Assembly (NCBI GenBank): GCA_903915485.1
Contig: CAIWTC010000405.1
Location: 1 to 16,634 of the forward strand
DNA length: 16,634 bases
Source of the DNA: an uncultured Ignavibacteriales bacterium
Lineage (GTDB): Bacteria; Bacteroidota; Ignavibacteria; Ignavibacteriales; Ignavibacteriaceae
Direction of reading: 5' to 3'
This document shows, in pieces, positions 1 through 7,009 of the stretch. The notes beneath the pieces were generated by a model. It was not told where the DNA came from. It ran no database searches and worked only from the letters and a program-made list of their open reading frames with translations. How positions within the stretch are numbered: position 1 is the first letter of the stretch; every line of letters starts with the position of its first letter. The position numbers were made by a program, and so were the translations under genes.

Positions 1-1
1 G

Positions 2-124
2 CAAAGACTTAGTGCGGCGGCAGAGCAAAATAATGTTATTATTACTACTCCTATTGTTGGAGAAACAAGTGTATTTGAGAGTGAGTTGAAAACAACGAAA
101 TGGTGGGTGGATAATTATGAGTGA
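2..124 (+). CDS. C-terminal fragment of an unrecognised protein
   Basis: An open frame enters from the left edge and ends at a TGA at 122-124, leaving 40 C-terminal residues. The tail has a 'VIITTPIVGE' strand-like segment, an acidic/basic helix-like stretch and ends 'KWWVDNYE'. The frame is open from the first base, the residue mix looks protein-like, and a hairpin follows directly, so a real gene end is plausible. The family cannot be named from 40 residues. The P-x-x-GE then WW pattern loosely recalls C-termini of some metallo-beta-lactamase-fold hydrolases, but that is a weak resemblance only. Confidence 0.5.
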   Translation, partial: QRLSAAAEQNNVIITTPIVGETSVFESELKTTKWWVDNYE

Positions 125-126
125 TG

Positions 127-154
127 ACCCGCCTTGTTTGCCGAACAGGTGGGT
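127..154 (+). terminator. Hairpin after the first gene end, possible weak terminator
   Basis: ACCCGCC-T-TGTT pairs with AACA-GGTGGGT around a TGCCG loop (one bulge, one G-U pair), starting three bases after the TGA at 122-124. There is no T-run after the 3' arm, so it is not a textbook intrinsic terminator. It may slow polymerase or protect the 3' end of the message. Confidence 0.35.
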
Positions 155-237
155 TGACCGGACGGGCAGGATTAGTAATTATGAAACAAATCAATTTATT
201 TGCAGATGTAGCCAATTATAAAACGCGAAATCATATT

Positions 238-267
238 TCTCGCAAAGACGCTAAGGCCGCAAAGTTA
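238..267. repeat. CGCAAAGACG-type repeat fragment
   Basis: The stretch reads TCTCGCAAAGACGC followed by TAAGGCCGCAAAG. A related GCAAAGACGCAAG occurs at about 13968-13979 inside the inverted-repeat element there. Similar CGCAAAGACGC strings are, from general knowledge, scattered through many environmental bacterial genomes as intergenic repeats. A 35-codon open frame (181-288) crosses it and encodes the low-complexity 'RKDAKAAK' typical of such repeats read as protein. It is treated as non-coding. Confidence 0.4.
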
Positions 268-297
268 TATAGTAGAAAATTAATTTAGGAAAATGTT

Positions 298-1200
298 ATG
301 AGTAAAGAAAAATGGGATAGTTCGAATATCCCAAGCCAAAATGGGAAAATTGTTATTGTTACGGGTTCATCAAGCGGAATTGGATATGAAGCAGCAAAAG
401 TTCTTGCATCAAAGGGGGCGGAGGTTATTCTAGCAGTTCGTAATCTTTCGAAAGGTGAGAATGCTCAGAAGAAAATAAAGTCATTTTCGAACGAGGCTAA
501 TGTATTTGTGATGGAACTAAACTTAGCAAGTCTGTCATCCGTACGAAAATTTACAGAAAATTTTAAGTCAAGATATTCTTCACTTGATTTGCTGATTAAC
601 AATGCGGGAGTTATGATTCCGCCATATTCAAAAACCGAAGATGGATTTGAATTACAATTCGGTACAAACCATTTGGGACATTTTGCATTAACCGGATTGG
701 TTATGGATTTACTTACTGCAACACCCGGAGCAAGAATTGTGAATGTGTCCAGTGCGGCACATAAATATGGGAATATTAATTTCGAAGACTTAAACTGGGA
801 GAAAAGAAAATACAGTGCGTGGAAAGCCTATGGAGACAGTAAAATTGCAAACTTATATTTTACTTATGAATTGCAGAAAAGACTGAAAAAATCAGGTTCA
901 AAATTACTAGTAACTGCTGCGCATCCCGGGTGGACTGCAACTGATTTACAAAGAAACAGCGGCTTCTTTGAGTTTATGAATATTATTGCACAGAAAACAG
1001 AGATGGGTGCGCTGCCTACTCTAAGGGCGGCAATAGAGCCGAATATCTCCGGTGGCGAATACTTTGGTCCTGCTGATTGGATGGAATGGAGAGGGTATCC
1101 GAGGTTGGTTCAATCCAATAAATTATCACGCGATGAAGCTATCTCCAACAAACTTTGGGAAGTATCAGAAGGATTAACCGGAGTAAATTTTAAATTATAA
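298..1200 (+). CDS. Short-chain dehydrogenase/reductase (SDR), retinol-dehydrogenase-like
   Basis: A cytoplasmic NAD(P)-dependent oxidoreductase of 300 residues. It shows the full classical SDR set: cofactor motif TGSSSGIG (residues 22-29), NNAG (101-104), structural Asn in NHLGHF (N124), catalytic Ser in VSSA (151-152), and Y178-x3-K182 in 'YGDSK'. The Arg after the second strand (AVRN, about 48) favours NADP(H), as in retinol dehydrogenase and protochlorophyllide-reductase-like members. The overall pattern (NHLGHFALTG, HPGWTATDLQ) fits that subgroup, which reduces or oxidises a wide range of carbonyls or alcohols, so the substrate cannot be told. ATG 298 has AGGA seven bases upstream. It appears monocistronic, and the next gene is convergent. 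Possible 6-bp arms at 1226-1231/1240-1245 lie downstream but make only a weak hairpin. Confidence 0.9.
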   Translation: MSKEKWDSSNIPSQNGKIVIVTGSSSGIGYEAAKVLASKGAEVILAVRNLSKGENAQKKIKSFSNEANVFVMELNLASLSSVRKFTENFKSRYSSLDLLINNAGVMIPPYSKTEDGFELQFGTNHLGHFALTGLVMDLLTATPGARIVNVSSAAHKYGNINFEDLNWEKRKYSAWKAYGDSKIANLYFTYELQKRLKKSGSKLLVTAAHPGWTATDLQRNSGFFEFMNIIAQKTEMGALPTLRAAIEPNISGGEYFGPADWMEWRGYPRLVQSNKLSRDEAISNKLWEVSEGLTGVNFKL

Positions 1201-1301
1201 GCGATGAATGTCAAAAGAAAATATCAACAACCAACCTCAGTTGTTTATCGATTTAGTATTTTATAAAAAGGCGTTAAGAGTATTTTTGTGGAAGCGGGTT
1301 T

Positions 1302-1982
1302 CTAAATCACGCCCCAACTCTTAATTGTAAAATAGCTCTCCCCGTTATCTTTTGTGTGAATTAGCAGAAGTCCTGCGCGAACCATTTTTGTAAGTGTACG
1401 AGATGCCCTGCGGTTTGATAGGTTGCCGTTGCTCATTAGTTCTTTTACGGAAATTGTTTCGAATTTTTCAAGGTGATCGAAAACCATTTTCTCCAAGTGA
1501 CCTATTGCATACTTTGTTAATTGCGAATCAGTTGAGTACGATTTGAACAGACGAATCATTTCTTTGCCGGCCTGTACGCTTTTATCATTGACGCGGATAT
1601 AGACGAGTGCTGTGTTTACATCAAGCGATTCATTATAGTCAGTGATTCGGTGAGGTTTCGTTTCTGACTCAGGGACATAAACCGCCACTATCTCTTTCCC
1701 ATCTATATCAAAGTAAAGAGTTGAGTGCTCGATATATGGTTCGCAGAAATCGCGGATTGCATTTTCGATAAGTTCGCTCTCGCCTTTTTCTGACTGCACT
1801 CCGATTACGCGTTTGTCATCATCTATACCGAACAGAATGTACCCGCCTGATGTATTGGCAAATGCAATTATTTCTTTTGCAATTTTTTCGGGAGAAGAGA
1901 AGCGAAGCTTAAACTCGCAGTGAAGGTTTTCTCCTTCTTCAATAAGTTCAAGTAATTCTTTTCTGCGGATTAGTTTGGGCAT
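1302..1982 (-). CDS. AlbA_2 (Schlafen-like) domain protein with C-terminal winged helix
   Basis: The protein has 226 residues. Residues about 10-135 form an AlbA_2/Schlafen-AlbA_2 domain: an early 'ENLHCEFK' (E-x-K), then 'AKEIIAFANTSGGYILFGIDDD', the family's strongest signature (quoted in part), and a 'YIRVNDKSVQA' strand near the end. Residues about 150-226 look like a winged helix-turn-helix (MSNGNLSNRRASRTLTKMV followed by a hairpin and wing). Such proteins are often annotated as ATP-binding or putative transcriptional regulators. Their biochemical role is poorly known, and some relatives sit in defence or RNA-processing contexts. It is shorter than common AlbA_2 regulators with an ATPase-like middle domain, so this may be a compact two-domain form. 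ATG at 1982 has no clear Shine-Dalgarno. It is the only minus-strand gene here apart from dnaG and the kinase, and it is separated from dnaG by a repeat-filled gap. Confidence 0.8.
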   Translation of the reverse strand: MPKLIRRKELLELIEEGENLHCEFKLRFSSPEKIAKEIIAFANTSGGYILFGIDDDKRVIGVQSEKGESELIENAIRDFCEPYIEHSTLYFDIDGKEIVAVYVPESETKPHRITDYNESLDVNTALVYIRVNDKSVQAGKEMIRLFKSYSTDSQLTKYAIGHLEKMVFDHLEKFETISVKELMSNGNLSNRRASRTLTKMVRAGLLLIHTKDNGESYFTIKSWGVI

Positions 1983-2461
1983 TGTGTTAAATGGTTATTT
2001 GAGTATGATTAAAAAAATAGCTGTCCCGAAGGATACGAAAGCTTACACTAAAATGCTATCGCAACCGCAAACGGTGTGGTTGTGATTGTAGTCCAATTGC
2101 GAAGAACGATTGTTGATATATTCCATAATAAATACGCTGGTAAAGCAAAAATAAAATATAAAATTGTGACTATATGCCGTTAGGCATTACATGTTTGTAA
2201 AAAACACCACTCCGAAATCACTATTTCCCGTATGGGAATATATGTTGGTCTTTGCACTGTTACTCACATATATTTCCTAGCGGAAAATGTCTTTGCTATT
2301 GACCGTCTTTCTACAAGCATTAATTCCCTACGGGAAATATCCCGGTTTCATGCATCATCTCTAACGGCAACTGGATATTTTGCTGTTCTAATTGCAAAAA
2401 CTTTTCATGTTAGTAATTAAATGAGTTAGTTATGGAATAACCCATAATCCCCACCCCTCAC
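1983..2461. other. Non-coding gap between the AlbA_2 gene and dnaG
   Basis: This gap of about 480 bases lies upstream of the AlbA_2 gene and downstream of dnaG. It holds the inverted-repeat element at 2174-2369 and a small hairpin (CAACC...GGTTG, about 2060-2082). The part at 1983-2170 should contain the promoter of the minus-strand AlbA_2 gene, but no convincing -35/-10 pair was identified. No intrinsic terminator for dnaG was seen after its stop. Confidence 0.6.
2174..2369. repeat. Multi-hairpin inverted-repeat element (REP/MITE-like)
   Basis: The element is bounded by a perfect 9-bp inverted repeat, TGCCGTTAG (2175-2183) and CTAACGGCA (2361-2369). Inside lie four short palindromes: ATGCC-GTTA-GGCAT (2174-2187), TTCCC-GTAT-GGGAA (2225-2238), TTTCC-TAGC-GGAAA (2273-2286) and TTCCC-TAC-GGGAA (2324-2336). 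The reverse complement of the right half (TTTCCCGTAGGGAATTAATG) resembles the left half (TTTCCCGTATGGGAATATATG), so the whole is an imperfect long palindrome. No transposase gene is present. An open frame at 2232-2420 runs through it and is not believed. Known REP/BIME elements share this build, but assignment to a family is inference. Confidence 0.5.
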
Positions 2462-4327
2462 TTACATAAATATTCTTGTATTGATTGTCATCTTTTGAGT
2501 TATCAAACCTTGAATGCTTGTCATAATTTGTGCAATCTCTGCAGAGTCTGTGAGCGATGACATCTGTTCTCTCAGTGCCGTTATCTGCTGATCAAATGAA
2601 AGAAGCTTAATTTTCTTAATGATATCGTTCGTCATAATCTGGAGCGTTGCTTGCCTTAATGGAAGCGGTGAGTGCTTATCCCATGCATTGCTGACGATAT
2701 AGGGGTCAAAGGTGATTTGGGTTAACTGTAGCGACATCACATCATCAAGTTTATCCATGACGGAACTTACGCTGATGTTAATGCCACGCTTTGCGCAATC
2801 ATATATTGCGGAAACAATAATCTTAGCAAAATCGTTGAACAATTCATCTATACTAATATTGTTGCGAAAGACAGTAACTACTTCGGGTTCGCCGTCGCAG
2901 AGGAGACGGATTAAATCTTTTTCAACCGGTGCATATTTTATTTCCAGGGTTTGCAGCGGTTTAGCTTTATCTCTGGTGGTTTTAGAAACAGGAGTAGTAA
3001 ATTTTTGAGAAACCTTATCGTTGTCATCATTTCTCTTGATGATGACATTAAGTTCATCCTCCAAAATGCTTTGGCGGAGTTTAAATTTATCAGCGAGGGA
3101 GCGAAGGAGCAGCGCGCGTTTGAGTGGTTCTGAAATTAAAGCAACAGGGCGCAGTAGTTCGCGGATTGTTTCAACGCTCTTCTGCGGGTCGTCGAGCATT
3201 CCTTTTTCAACAAAGAACCCTGTTTGAAATTCGAGAAAGTCTGTTGCTTTTTTTAATTGCTCAAGTAGTGCACTCTTGCCGTATTTGTTTACATACGAAT
3301 CAGGGTCTTCGTTATTTCCCAAAGAAGCAACTGAAACATTCATATCCCGTTTGAGTAAAATTTCTATACTGCGCATTGATGCTTTGACGCCCGCTTCATC
3401 AGCATCGAAAAGTGCGGTAACATTTTTTGTGTAGCGCGAAAGAAGTTGCGTTTGCTCATCAGTTAGTGCGGTACCCGAAACCGCAATTACATTTTTAATT
3501 CCGTTCTGATATAGTGAAAGCAAATCCATATAGCCTTCAACTAATATTGCGGAATCAGTCTGACGGATTTCATCTTTAGTAAATGAAAGTCCGTATAGCA
3601 CTTTACTTTTGGAGTAAACGGGCGACTCAGGTGAGTTCATGTACTTTGCCATTTGAGGGTTGGCCTCCAGAGTTCTTCCGGCAAAAGCAATTACTCTTCC
3701 GTTAGGGGAAAAAATCGGGAACATGATTCTGCCGGAGAATCTATCGAAAAGTTTGCCGGCTTCTGATTTTATTATCAGTCCAAGTTTTATTGCAAGCTCA
3801 GTTTTTTCGGCGCTCTCTGCATATTTTGAAACGAGATAACTTCTATCATTAGGCGCATAACCTAGTCCAAAGGTGCGGAGGGTTGCAGTTTTGAGATTTC
3901 TATTTGTGAAATAATCTAATGCAAACTGTGCCTGTGGATTTTTGAGCAGGTTCTCAAGGAACATTCTTGCAATCTCTTCGTTGAGGTCGAGCATCTGTTC
4001 TTTTTCGGACTGTTTGCCTTCGTCCTGAACATTATCGTAGTTAATTGTTATGTTATATTCAGCGGCTAATTCCTGGATGGATTCAACATAGGTTAATTTC
4101 TTGAAATCCGACAAAAATTTGAAAACATTTCCACCGGTATGGCAGCCGAAACAGTAAAAAATCTGCTTGTCGGTACTTACGCTGAAAGAAGGGGTCTTTT
4201 CGGAGTGAAACGGACAGTTTCCCCAGTAGTTCCTGCCTTTTTTCTTGAGTTGGACATAACGCCCCACTACATCTATGATGTTGGCGCTTTGTCGGACAAG
4301 TTCAATGGTTTGTTCAGGAATTCGCAT
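2462..4327 (-). CDS. dnaG: DNA primase DnaG
   Basis: DnaG makes the short RNA primers for lagging-strand synthesis at the replication fork, working with the DnaB helicase. At 621 residues it has normal length. Domains in order: N-terminal CHC2 zinc-binding domain (residues about 1-100) with ligands C38, H41, C59 and C62 in CPFH and CFGC; the basic RNA-polymerase core with 'RFSGRIMFPI' (about 196-205); TOPRIM domain (about 258-340) with EGYMD (264-268, catalytic Glu) and DADEAG (308-313, metal-binding Asps) followed by DPDS; and a divergent C-terminal region (about 430-621) expected to bind DnaB. All catalytic residues are present. ATG 4327 lacks a clear Shine-Dalgarno. It is divergent from the LytTR regulator, and their shared upstream region holds an 18-bp palindrome. 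The usual dnaG partners rpsU and rpoD are not adjacent in this window. Confidence 0.97.
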   Translation of the reverse strand: MRIPEQTIELVRQSANIIDVVGRYVQLKKKGRNYWGNCPFHSEKTPSFSVSTDKQIFYCFGCHTGGNVFKFLSDFKKLTYVESIQELAAEYNITINYDNVQDEGKQSEKEQMLDLNEEIARMFLENLLKNPQAQFALDYFTNRNLKTATLRTFGLGYAPNDRSYLVSKYAESAEKTELAIKLGLIIKSEAGKLFDRFSGRIMFPIFSPNGRVIAFAGRTLEANPQMAKYMNSPESPVYSKSKVLYGLSFTKDEIRQTDSAILVEGYMDLLSLYQNGIKNVIAVSGTALTDEQTQLLSRYTKNVTALFDADEAGVKASMRSIEILLKRDMNVSVASLGNNEDPDSYVNKYGKSALLEQLKKATDFLEFQTGFFVEKGMLDDPQKSVETIRELLRPVALISEPLKRALLLRSLADKFKLRQSILEDELNVIIKRNDDNDKVSQKFTTPVSKTTRDKAKPLQTLEIKYAPVEKDLIRLLCDGEPEVVTVFRNNISIDELFNDFAKIIVSAIYDCAKRGINISVSSVMDKLDDVMSLQLTQITFDPYIVSNAWDKHSPLPLRQATLQIMTNDIIKKIKLLSFDQQITALREQMSSLTDSAEIAQIMTSIQGLITQKMTINTRIFM

Positions 4328-4362
4328 AAAAAATCTATAATAATTAGTTGAGTTGAATCTAA

Positions 4363-4380
4363 TTTTGTAAATTTACAAAA
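4363..4380. promoter_or_regulatory. Perfect 18-bp palindrome between dnaG and the LytTR regulator
   Basis: TTTTGTAAATTTACAAAA is identical to its reverse complement. It lies 36 bases upstream of the dnaG ATG and 94 bases upstream of the regulator ATG, where an operator for a dimeric DNA-binding protein would sit. The flank is AT-rich, which raises the chance of coincidence, but the GTAAATTTAC core is not a simple AT repeat. A second, shorter palindrome TTTTCGAAAA follows at 4404-4413. The binding protein is unknown. Confidence 0.45.
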
Positions 4381-4473
4381 CTTTCTTAAAACTATATTGA
4401 AGTTTTTCGAAAAGAATAAAATCTTATACAAGTTTAGCTGAAAATATAAGAAGTAATTAGCAAAATAAATTAA

Positions 4474-5169
4474 ATGACAAAAAAACTCAAGTGTATCATA
4501 GTTGATGACGAAGATATTTCCCGGATAATAATAGAAAAGTTTGTTGAGAAAACTGATTTTCTGGAAGTATCCGCACGATGTAAAAACGCAATCGAGGCGG
4601 TAAATGTTTTGAATAACGCGGGTTGTGATATATTATTCCTTGATGTGGAGATGCCGGAAATGAGTGGGTTGGAACTTCTGAGTTCCATGCGTAAGAAACC
4701 TCAGGTGATTCTTGTTACTTCCAAGGAAGAATATGCGCTTCAGGCATTCAATCTTGATGTTTGCGACTACATTTTGAAACCTGCGCAGTACCCTAGATTT
4801 TTAAAGGCTGTATCCAAGGCAAAAGAGTTGCTGGATAGTGACGGTAAATCTGTTTCGAGCGATTCAATATTTGTTAAAACAGACGGAAGACATGTTCGAA
4901 TTTTATATTCTGAAATTGACTATGTCAAAGGAGCCGGAGATTATGTTTCCATGGTCTGCGGAAAACACACACATCTTGTTCTTTCGACAATGAGTAATAT
5001 AGAAAGTGTGATGCCGAATGAAATATTCTGCAGAGTGCATAAGTCATATATTGTTAACTTAAGCAGGGTCACAACTATTGAGGATAATACTATTGTTGTA
5101 TGCGGAGAAGTAGTTCCAATTGGTCAGCAGTACAGGGATAATTTTTTCAAAAAAATATCGGTCTTATAG
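4474..5169 (+). CDS. LytTR-family response regulator
   Basis: A cytoplasmic two-component transcription regulator of 231 residues. Receiver domain residues about 5-120: acidic pair D11-D12, phospho-acceptor D57 in 'LFLDVEMPEMSG', T82 and K102 ('ILKPAQ'). LytTR DNA-binding domain residues about 130-231, with the diagnostic 'FCRVHKSYIVNL' (185-196) and 'PIGQQYRDNF' near the end. LytTR regulators usually bind paired direct repeats and often control cell-surface, exopolysaccharide or secretion genes. No histidine kinase gene is directly adjacent; the nearest is at 8511-10298 on the other strand. The next open frame starts 2 bases after its stop, so it probably heads the operon running to 8431. 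No clear Shine-Dalgarno precedes the ATG. Confidence 0.92.
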   Translation: MTKKLKCIIVDDEDISRIIIEKFVEKTDFLEVSARCKNAIEAVNVLNNAGCDILFLDVEMPEMSGLELLSSMRKKPQVILVTSKEEYALQAFNLDVCDYILKPAQYPRFLKAVSKAKELLDSDGKSVSSDSIFVKTDGRHVRILYSEIDYVKGAGDYVSMVCGKHTHLVLSTMSNIESVMPNEIFCRVHKSYIVNLSRVTTIEDNTIVVCGEVVPIGQQYRDNFFKKISVL

Positions 5170-5171
5170 CT

Positions 5172-5405
5172 GTGAATAATAAAAAGATGCAAGCCATACT
5201 GCCGGGAAATGAATTTATGAGCTCGGGTAAACCTGTTATGCAGCAAGAACATCCACCTATTAAGGTTGATAATGTTCGTTTGGGAAAATATTTATGTAAG
5301 TGTAGCGTAATTGTCGTTTCACCGACTAACTGTCCACCACTCGGTGGAGTGCTGATAGGTTTTGCAGACAGTGTTGAAAACCAAAATATGGGGAACTATA
5401 AATAG
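5172..5405 (+). CDS. Possible small hypothetical protein, 77 residues
   Basis: An open frame with GTG start lies 2 bases after the LytTR stop; an in-frame ATG at 5187 would give 72 residues. It contains a hydrophobic middle (CSVIVVSPTNCPPLGGVLIGFA) with three Cys (two in KCKCS-like spacing, one before PP) and a charged tail. No family is recognised. It has no visible signal peptide and no Shine-Dalgarno, and a short hairpin (CCACC-ACTC-GGTGG, about 5335-5348) lies within it. Its tight fit between two co-directional signalling genes is the main argument that it is real. It could equally be spacer sequence with a chance frame. Confidence 0.35.
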   Translation: MNNKKMQAILPGNEFMSSGKPVMQQEHPPIKVDNVRLGKYLCKCSVIVVSPTNCPPLGGVLIGFADSVENQNMGNYK

Positions 5406-5448
5406 GTTTAAAAGAGAAATGATACAATGTTAGGTTTGTTAAGTAAAA

Positions 5449-7005
5449 ATGGATAACAATAAAGTCATATTAGTAATTGATGACGAAAGAGTAATTAGAA
5501 AAATAATTTCTTTCAATTTGGAGCGCAAGGGTTACCGTTCCGTTTTGGTTGAAAGTGCGCATGAAGCATTTGAGGCTTTAGCAAAGGGTCAAATTGATTT
5601 AGTCCTTTGCGATGTAAATCTCGGCGGAATGAATGGGTTTGAACTCTGCGAACGGGTGAGGGCTATGGACCATTACCGTGCATTGCCATTTATTTTCCTT
5701 ACTGCAAAAGATTCTGATGAAAACAGAACGATGGCAATATCTGTCGGGGCAGATGATTTCGTAACCAAGCCATTCAATATAGATAACCTCATGCTGAAAA
5801 TTGAGGGACTGCTGAAGCGTGTAGAAATTTATAAGAACTATGGCACAAGGGAAAAAGCCGAGAAGTTTCTCGTTACAGAAAATAAACGGGTCATGATTGT
5901 AGATGACGACCCATTTATAATGGAGATGCTTACGCGTTCATTTCAGAATGTAGGTATTGAGGTTCGTTCGAGTTTGGATGCGCATTCAGCGATGGATGTT
6001 ATTCAGAGTTTTTCACCTGATATTATTCTTTCAGATATTACAATGCCCGGTATTGACGGATTTGAATTCCGGCAGATGCTCTTAGCCGATCCGCGTGTAA
6101 AAGAAATTCCGTTTGTATTCCTTACCTCCACTGACTCCGACTCGGTTATGATTGAAAGTTTCAACTATGAAATCAAAGATTATATAGTTAAGACAACGCG
6201 TCCGCAGGTATTGGTTGCTAAAATTAACAACATAATAAATTCTACAAGAAAAGATAAGCAGACGGCCGTGCGAGAATTAAAGGAAGTGGCGGATAAACTT
6301 GCTGTTGATGCCGCGCCTTTTGTAAGTCCCTGCGTCAATGGATTTGATTTGGAACAATGGCACTTGCCATTCAAAGAAATCCCGGGCGGAGACTTCATAG
6401 ATTATATAGAAATTGATAAAAACAGAACGGTAATTATTTTGGGTGATGTGATGGGTAAAAAATGGGGTGCATGGTTTTTTACTTTTTCTTTTATCGGATA
6501 TTTACGGAGTTCAATTCGTATTGCGATAAATTCATTAACTGAATTTACTGCGGGAAGTATATTAGACTCTGTCAATAGTGCAATTTATAAAGACTCGAAA
6601 GTTTCGGAAGTGTTTTCCGCCGTAAGCGTTGTTATAGTTGACGCAAGAGACAAGTCAATTCAATATTCAGGTGCAGGCGATTTACCCGCGCTAATTTTGA
6701 GAAAAGCCACATCAACTATTGAAAAAATTTCAACCGATAATTCATTGCTCGGTATCCTGCCTAATACAAAGTATGACTTTGCCAGAGTGAGTTTAAGTCC
6801 CGGGGATAGCTTTTTTATTTTTTCTGATGGACTGACTGATATGCGAAACAGCGATGGAGTTGAACTCGGATACATGGGGATTGAAAAATTATTGAATGAA
6901 CAATCGCAAACGGAACTTTTAGAGTACATAAAAGAAAAGGTAACAGAGTTTTGCGGCGCAAGATTTGATGATGACATTTCATTAGTATCAATAAAGGCAC
7001 TGTGA
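5449..7005 (+). CDS. Double-receiver PP2C/SpoIIE-type serine phosphatase
   Basis: A cytoplasmic signalling phosphatase of 518 residues with two phosphorylation inputs. Receiver 1 (about 5-125): D11, D12, acceptor D55, T85, K107. Receiver 2 (about 147-265): D152-D154, acceptor D196 in 'ILSDITMPGIDG', T226, K248. Both look active. A short helical linker (about 265-295) precedes a SpoIIE/RsbU-like PP2C domain (about 300-518) with GGDF (313-316), 'LGDVMGK' (331-337), SGAGDLPAL, SDGLTD (459-464) and DDDIS (507-511), so the metal-binding Asps are intact. Such enzymes dephosphorylate anti-sigma-factor antagonists in partner-switching cascades. No antagonist or anti-sigma kinase is in the window, so the target is unknown. 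A gap of 4 bases to the glycosyltransferase implies co-transcription and perhaps translational coupling. Confidence 0.92.
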   Translation: MDNNKVILVIDDERVIRKIISFNLERKGYRSVLVESAHEAFEALAKGQIDLVLCDVNLGGMNGFELCERVRAMDHYRALPFIFLTAKDSDENRTMAISVGADDFVTKPFNIDNLMLKIEGLLKRVEIYKNYGTREKAEKFLVTENKRVMIVDDDPFIMEMLTRSFQNVGIEVRSSLDAHSAMDVIQSFSPDIILSDITMPGIDGFEFRQMLLADPRVKEIPFVFLTSTDSDSVMIESFNYEIKDYIVKTTRPQVLVAKINNIINSTRKDKQTAVRELKEVADKLAVDAAPFVSPCVNGFDLEQWHLPFKEIPGGDFIDYIEIDKNRTVIILGDVMGKKWGAWFFTFSFIGYLRSSIRIAINSLTEFTAGSILDSVNSAIYKDSKVSEVFSAVSVVIVDARDKSIQYSGAGDLPALILRKATSTIEKISTDNSLLGILPNTKYDFARVSLSPGDSFFIFSDGLTDMRNSDGVELGYMGIEKLLNEQSQTELLEYIKEKVTEFCGARFDDDISLVSIKAL

Positions 7006-7009
7006 TACT

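Noticed and set aside
181..288. 35-codon open frame just before the SDR gene
   Set aside because: Its C-terminal half is the CGCAAAGACGC repeat read as protein; no ribosome-binding site or similarity supports it.
1226..1245. Six-base inverted arms AACAAC/GTTGTT after the SDR gene
   Set aside because: The stem is short and AT-rich with an 8-base loop and no T-run, so it is too weak to call a terminator.
2232..2420. Plus-strand open frame of 62 codons
   Set aside because: It runs through three of the four hairpins of the inverted-repeat element, has no Shine-Dalgarno and no family-like residues; it is a chance frame over a repeat.
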